A stretch of DNA of 7,570 nt. Origin: Acidobacteriota bacterium. GTDB lineage: Bacteria > Acidobacteriota > Terriglobia > UBA7540. The translations under genes and the position numbers were made by a program. The notes under the pieces were generated by a model that ran no database searches, was not told where the DNA came from, and saw only the letters and a program-made list of their open reading frames with translations. Position 1 is the first letter of the stretch; each line of letters starts with the position of its first letter. The stretch lies in assembly GCA_021789565.1 (NCBI GenBank), contig JAJYJL010000346.1, positions 1 to 7,570 of the forward strand. Reading direction: 5' to 3'. Shown piece by piece: positions 5,054-7,570 of this stretch.

Positions 5054-5458
5054 ATGGCGCGATTTGAGTTTGATGTAGACGGACGATACATGTTTTGGTG
5101 CCCAGGCTGCCAAGAAGTCCATTATTTCACGAAGGATTGGCAGATGAGTGGCGACCCCGAATGTCCAACATTTTTTCCGAGTCTCCGTTATCTCCCGCAT
5201 TGGAGAATGCCTCCGGGGTGGAACCCCGACAATGCTCCGCGTGATGCGAACGGAAAGCTTACTATTCGGGCTGACGGAAAACTCGTTGATGCCGTAGAAT
5301 GGACATGCCATCTTTTCGTGAAGAACGGCCAAATCGAATATCTGTCAGACTGCACACATGAATTACGCGGTACAACGATTCCATTACCTGATCTGCCTAA
5401 ATGGATTGAAAGCCCATCAACTCGCTCTCGTGCGAGCGCAGAGGAGAAGAAGGCGTGA
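5054..5458 (+). CDS. DUF6527-like zinc-binding protein
   Basis: 134 aa. Features typical of this uncharacterised family are present: FWCPGC (C16, C19) followed by H23, a W---GD--CPTFFPSL stretch at about 29-44, then TCHLFVKNGQIEYLSDCTHELRG (broken here: TCHLFVKNGQ, IEYLSDCTHELRG) with C85-H86 and C100-x-H102, and IPLPDLPKW near the end. The paired Cys/His sets suggest a bound metal ion. These proteins are frequent in phages and mobile elements; the molecular role is unknown. The start at 5054 follows AAGGAGGG at about 5040-5047, and the gene lies three bases after the previous stop. It overlaps the next gene by GTGA. Confidence 0.75.
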   Translation: MARFEFDVDGRYMFWCPGCQEVHYFTKDWQMSGDPECPTFFPSLRYLPHWRMPPGWNPDNAPRDANGKLTIRADGKLVDAVEWTCHLFVKNGQIEYLSDCTHELRGTTIPLPDLPKWIESPSTRSRASAEEKKA

Positions 5459-5655
5459 GTGATAAAACAGAAACGAAAGACACATACACGGTTTTGGCCG
5501 GATGCGAGAATTGCGGTTACTCGGGTAAAGTTACATTGACTCAAACGGAGACTACTTTCCGAAGCATAAAAGGGCGTGCGACGGGCGCATCACGCATCAG
5601 CTTCCCAGTGAGCTATCGCCAATGTGCTCCGGCTGCGGCAAGCGGATCGAGGTGA
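5455..5655 (+). CDS. Zinc-ribbon protein, probably frameshifted near its middle
   Basis: 66 aa as read, with a GTG start in a GTGA overlap and AGAAGG upstream. C-E-N-C-G at residues 17-21 is the first half of a zinc ribbon, but in this frame the second half is missing and the end (RQCAPAAASGSR) looks like out-of-frame translation. In the -1 frame the same DNA codes a well-formed end, R-A-C-D-G-R-I-T-H-Q-L-P then SPMCSGCGKRIEVKE, with the missing C-x2-C pair, and stops at 5663 in an ATGA junction with ninG. The most economical reading is a one-base loss around the AAAA at 5568-5571. It may be a sequencing error, a real mutation, or recoding. Confidence 0.55.
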   Translation: MSDKTETKDTYTVLAGCENCGYSGKVTLTQTETTFRSIKGRATGASRISFPVSYRQCAPAAASGSR

Positions 5656-5663
5656 AGGAATGA
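5568..5663 (+). pseudogene. Displaced C-terminus of the zinc-ribbon gene (frame -1)
   Basis: The frame is open from 5529 to 5663 without its own good start. It supplies CSGCGK, the second zinc knuckle expected after CENCG of the gene at 5455, and ends with TGA overlapping the ninG ATG exactly as other gene pairs here do. It is treated as the broken-off end of that gene. Confidence 0.5.
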
Positions 5664-6106
5664 AGCGCAGGCCTACTCAGAAGGCAGCGAAGGCCAAGGC
5701 GTGGAAAGCGTTCTCGATATTCATTCGGACGCGGGATTGCTTGCTTACGGCAGGCGAACCAGATAACGGAAGTTGCTACACGTGTAACTTTCGTTACTCT
5801 TTCAAGTCGCTACAGGCGGGACATTTCGTACCGAATCGATCCGGTGAAAACCTTTGGGATGAACGTGGAGTACATGCGCAATGTTACCGATGCAACGGGC
5901 CGCGCAAAGGCAATTGGCCCGCGTATCTCAAGCGCATGCTTGCGGAGTATGGACAAACAGTAGTCGATGAACTAATGGCAAAGGCTCATGTGCCCACGCG
6001 TCTTAAAGCCGTCGACTATCTCGACATGGCAGAGCTATACAAGCAGCGGACTGCTGAATTGCTGAAGGATTACGAACGCGGGAAGGTAGCAAAAGGAGGC
6101 GAGTGA
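5660..6106 (+). CDS. ninG: NinG-family recombination protein
   Basis: 148 aa. Lambda NinG (Rap) acts on branched recombination intermediates and aids exchange in the Red pathway. Zinc-type signature residues are present: C39-x2-C42 (CYTCN), then LQAGHFVPNR with H55, and C75-x2-C78 (CYRCNGPRKGNW). The following YLKRMLAEYGQTVVDELMAKA segment (21 residues, given here as YLKRMLAEYG and VVDELMAKA) is the family's C-terminal helix. The N-terminus is basic (KRRPTQKAAKAKAWKAF). It is shorter than lambda NinG but within the range of the family. The start at 5660 has GAGGTGAAGG upstream and forms ATGA with the displaced zinc-ribbon frame. An HNH-like nuclease role is possible from the Cys/His layout. 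Confidence 0.85.
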   Translation: MKRRPTQKAAKAKAWKAFSIFIRTRDCLLTAGEPDNGSCYTCNFRYSFKSLQAGHFVPNRSGENLWDERGVHAQCYRCNGPRKGNWPAYLKRMLAEYGQTVVDELMAKAHVPTRLKAVDYLDMAELYKQRTAELLKDYERGKVAKGGE

Positions 6107-6288
6107 TGAAGAAACGATTTTTTGTACAGGCTGACCATGCGAACGCATTCACGGGCCGAACGTTTGGAGATGGAGCGGTGCAGGCTGCACTCGCCAATTC
6201 CAGCATGACAGTAAAAATGACTCGCAAAATAGCCGCCGCTCTGCTACAATTGGCAGACGCAGCGGACAAGGAAGCTAAACCGAGTTGA
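6106..6288 (+). CDS. Small protein, unknown function
   Basis: 60 aa. ATG at 6106 has AAGGAGG at 6093-6099 with six-base spacing; a GTG at 6103 is too close to it. The ninG TGA overlaps this ATG by one base. The N-terminal half is mixed (KKRFFVQADHANAFTGRTFGDG), given here as its first residues, and the C-terminal half forms one amphipathic helix (TRKIAAALLQLADAADKEA). No motif is recognised. Confidence 0.65.
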   Translation: MKKRFFVQADHANAFTGRTFGDGAVQAALANSSMTVKMTRKIAAALLQLADAADKEAKPS

Positions 6289-6295
6289 GGAAAAC

Positions 6296-6742
6296 ATGAA
6301 CCGAGGATACTTCGAAGTTGGGGTATATCACCCAAAAACCGAAACAAATATCGGTACTCTGTGGAGAAGCGCTAATCAACTGGGGGCTTCCGGTATCTTC
6401 ACAATTGGAGCAAGATATCACAAACAATCTTCCGATACTCTCAAGGCGTGGCGTCATATCCCACTTCGATGTTACGAAACGATAGAACAATTTCTATCAG
6501 TGCGGCCATACGATTGCCTGTTAATCGGAATAGAAATGGGCGGCATAGCGCTTGATCAATGGGAACATCCAGAACGGGCGATCTACTTGCTTGGGGCAGA
6601 GGATCACGGTCTTCCGGAAGAGATTCAGAAAATGTGCAACAAGGTGATTTCATTACGGTCTATCAATACGGCATCGTTCAACGTTGCAGTTGCCGGATCA
6701 ATAGTGATGTATGATCGGTGTTTTAGAAAGGTCCAAGCTTGA
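6296..6742 (+). CDS. SpoU/TrmH-type RNA 2'-O-methyltransferase (SPOUT fold)
   Basis: 148 aa, close to the minimal SPOUT domain as in TrmL. Family motifs are all visible: motif 1, TNIGTLWRSANQLGASG at residues 17-33 with N18, R24 and G30; motif 2, LLGAEDHGLPEEI at 98-110, with the G-x-E-x-x-G-L core; motif 3, SFNVAVAGSIVMYDR at 127-141 with N129. Motifs 2 and 3 form the trefoil knot that binds S-adenosylmethionine, and R24 is the catalytic-type Arg. No extra RNA-binding domain is present. The enzyme should methylate a ribose 2'-OH, most likely in a tRNA, but the target is unknown. The start has GAGG six bases upstream. Its TGA overlaps the TTG of the next gene. Confidence 0.88.
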   Translation: MNRGYFEVGVYHPKTETNIGTLWRSANQLGASGIFTIGARYHKQSSDTLKAWRHIPLRCYETIEQFLSVRPYDCLLIGIEMGGIALDQWEHPERAIYLLGAEDHGLPEEIQKMCNKVISLRSINTASFNVAVAGSIVMYDRCFRKVQA

Positions 6743-7191
6743 GGAAAGCAGCCGTGATCCTGTTCGCTCTCGCTACAGCGAAGCTACCCGCTCTGAGCCC
6801 GAATGACTTCATCGACTACTGCACCCAAGTGCAGGCGCAAGAGCTTGGTATCCCGTTTGGGGTTGCCGAACGGCTGCGCTACAGCGAGTCGTCTAACTAC
6901 CGATACGCCAAAGCCTGGGAGCCCGCAACGAAGTCATGGAGCCTCGGTTGGTGGGGATTGAACACAAGATTCGGGCATGATTTCGTCATGCGTTTCAACG
7001 GAGGTAAACCGATCGACCCCTATGATCCCGTGACCAGCACACGAGTTGCCTTAAGACTTCTTGCATCACTCTACTGGCAGACAGGGGACTGGACCGAAGC
7101 GGTATATGCGTACAAAGGAGCGCAAGGTGAACTTGCATGGAAGGTAGCCGAGTACGTCGTGACGGGGAAACCATGGGAGGGAATGGAATGA
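6739..7191 (+). CDS. SLT-like lytic transglycosylase
   Basis: 150 aa. A TTG start in a TTGA overlap is required; AGAAAGG lies about eight bases upstream. The N-terminus (RKAAVILFALATAKLPALS) is a possible signal peptide or short anchor. The soluble domain shows the SLT pattern: AERLRYSESSNYRYAKA with the candidate catalytic Glu at residue 50 (ESS), then SLGWWGLNTRFG in place of the usual G-x-x-G-L-x-Q motif, and AVYAYKGA in place of the usual A-Y-N-A-G. This enzyme type cleaves the glycan strand of peptidoglycan. It is separated from any holin or tail gene, so its job (DNA entry, lysis, or wall remodelling) is unclear. The Gln after GL is replaced by Asn, as in some divergent members. Confidence 0.7.
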   Translation: MRKAAVILFALATAKLPALSPNDFIDYCTQVQAQELGIPFGVAERLRYSESSNYRYAKAWEPATKSWSLGWWGLNTRFGHDFVMRFNGGKPIDPYDPVTSTRVALRLLASLYWQTGDWTEAVYAYKGAQGELAWKVAEYVVTGKPWEGME

Positions 7192-7355
7192 CCGAAGGCG
7201 AAAAAAACAAACTGGTCCGAGGACTGAGATTGCTTCTTTGGTGCGCTCGAACGAAACAAGGGAAACTGTGGGTGCTCCAAAAAGCGAGAGACAAAGAGAT
7301 CCCGCTTGAGGAGTTATCGCTTGCGTGGATTGATGAGAAGGAAACCGATGAGTGA
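7188..7355 (+). CDS. Small protein, unknown function
   Basis: 55 aa from ATG 7188, which overlaps the previous stop as ATGA and has GGGAGGG ahead of it. It is basic in the first half (KNKLVRGLRLLLWCARTKQGK) and acidic at the end (DEKETDE); here the first half is summarised by KNKLVRGLRLL and the WCARTKQGK that follows. Helical throughout by eye. No motif is recognised. Overlaps the next gene by 8 bp. Confidence 0.6.
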   Translation: MTEGEKNKLVRGLRLLLWCARTKQGKLWVLQKARDKEIPLEELSLAWIDEKETDE

Positions 7356-7515
7356 AATACAATCGAGTGATATCGTGGCAGCTGCAATAACGAGTGACAA
7401 AATAGCTAGTTATACCAACACTGTTCCCAACACTGTTCCCAACACTGTTCCCAAGATAAGAGCAAGGGGTTTCGTATCGGTCCGTTCGTGTTCGCGTGGG
7501 ACCCAGATAGACTGA
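7348..7515 (+). CDS. Small protein with NTVP repeats, probably frameshifted
   Basis: 55 aa as read; ATG at 7348 with GAAGGAAA upstream. The N-terminus MSEIQSSDIVAAAITSDKI is followed by three NTVP tetrapeptides encoded by 12-bp DNA repeats. After them the residues (RARGFVSVRSCSRG) look like out-of-frame translation. In the -1 frame the same DNA codes KGFRIGPFVFAWDPDRLIS and then TKRRNHQ, ending at TGA 7542-7544 in an ATGA junction with the gene at 7541. A one-base loss between the repeats and about 7465 would explain this. Function unknown. Confidence 0.45.
   Translation: MSEIQSSDIVAAAITSDKIASYTNTVPNTVPNTVPKIRARGFVSVRSCSRGTQID
7417..7452 (+). repeat. Three tandem 12-bp repeats, AACACTGTTCCC
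   Basis: Three identical copies at 7417-7428, 7429-7440 and 7441-7452. Each holds AACA-C-TGTT, a short dyad. They code NTVP in the frame of the gene at 7348. They could be simple expansion of coding DNA or a set of binding sites for a regulator. Confidence 0.9.
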
Positions 7516-7544
7516 TATCCACAAAAAGGAGGAATCATCAATGA
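7453..7544 (+). pseudogene. Displaced C-terminus of the NTVP gene (frame -1)
   Basis: The frame is open from 7410 to 7544 and has no ATG, GTG or TTG start of its own in a useful place. Its residues FRIGPFVFAWDPDRL look like a folded protein, and its last codons cover the AAGGAGG site of the next gene and end in ATGA, as at other junctions here. It is read as the true end of the gene at 7348. Confidence 0.4.
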
Positions 7545-7570
7545 CAAGAATGGTGTGTGACGGATGCGGG
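7541..7570 (+). CDS. Start of a CxxC protein (partial, continues beyond window)
   Basis: ATG at 7541 with a strong AAGGAGG site nine to ten bases upstream. The ten visible residues, MTRMVCDGCG, begin a probable zinc ribbon (C6-x2-C9), in line with the many small zinc proteins of this operon. The gene runs off the right edge. Confidence 0.65.
   Translation, partial: MTRMVCDGCG

Noticed and set aside
5106..5114. Target of the small RNA: GCTGCCAAG is complementary to 3072-3080 (nine bases)
   Set aside because: The match is short, lies inside a gene rather than at a ribosome site, and is within chance expectation for this length of DNA.
5421..5436. Terminator from CTCGC/GCGAG hairpin near the end of the DUF6527-like gene
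   Set aside because: Only five base pairs and no T-run follow; it lies within coding DNA.
7066..7524. A 152-residue minus-strand frame containing NSVG repeats
   Set aside because: It is the shadow of the 12-bp repeats and of well-supported + strand genes; it has no proper ribosome site and no neighbours on its strand.

Overview
The window looks like part of the early/accessory region of a tailed, probably temperate, bacteriophage or prophage. All supported genes lie on the + strand, are short, and are packed with ATGA/GTGA/TTGA stop-start overlaps and strong Shine-Dalgarno (AGGAGG-type) sites, as in a bacterial virus. Base composition is moderate (a little above 50 % GC by eye). Recognisable families are an ERF single-strand annealing protein, a YqaJ/lambda-exonuclease-type nuclease, a phage replisome organiser N-terminal domain, a DUF6527-like protein, NinG, a SpoU/TrmH RNA methyltransferase and an SLT-like lytic transglycosylase. 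No integrase, repressor, portal, terminase or structural gene is present, so host and virus cannot be named.

Layout. 1-285 is the C-terminus of a protein made of 11-residue repeats (33-bp DNA repeats). 282-891 holds a two-helix membrane protein and a small helical protein. 866-2687 is a recombination block: ERF annealing protein, YqaJ exonuclease, and a protein that may be NinB-like; a small charged, probably coiled-coil protein (2684-2878) follows. 2879-3120 is the only substantial non-coding gap. It carries inverted repeats, a near-consensus sigma70 promoter (TTGACA, 17 nt, TATGAT) and a roughly 100-nt transcript that should fold into a three-way junction ending in a strong intrinsic terminator. 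The terminator sits directly in front of the ribosome binding site of the replication gene (3121-3714). 3702-5655 is a run of small accessory genes, many with zinc-ribbon cysteine pairs. NinG follows (5660-6106), then a 60-aa protein, a SPOUT methyltransferase (6296-6742), a lytic transglycosylase with a TTG start (6739-7191), two small unknown genes, and the first codons of another CxxC protein at the right edge.

How the parts may work together. YqaJ would resect double-strand ends, ERF would anneal the resulting strands, and NinG (possibly with the NinB-like protein) would act on recombination intermediates. The replisome organiser would recruit the host helicase machinery to the phage origin. 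The RNA gene between the recombination and replication blocks is the most interesting element: its position suggests a regulator or an attenuator of replication gene expression. Two genes (5455 and 7348) each show a well-formed C-terminal continuation in a neighbouring frame that ends in an ATGA junction with the next gene. This points to one-base frameshifts, either sequencing errors, real mutations, or recoding.
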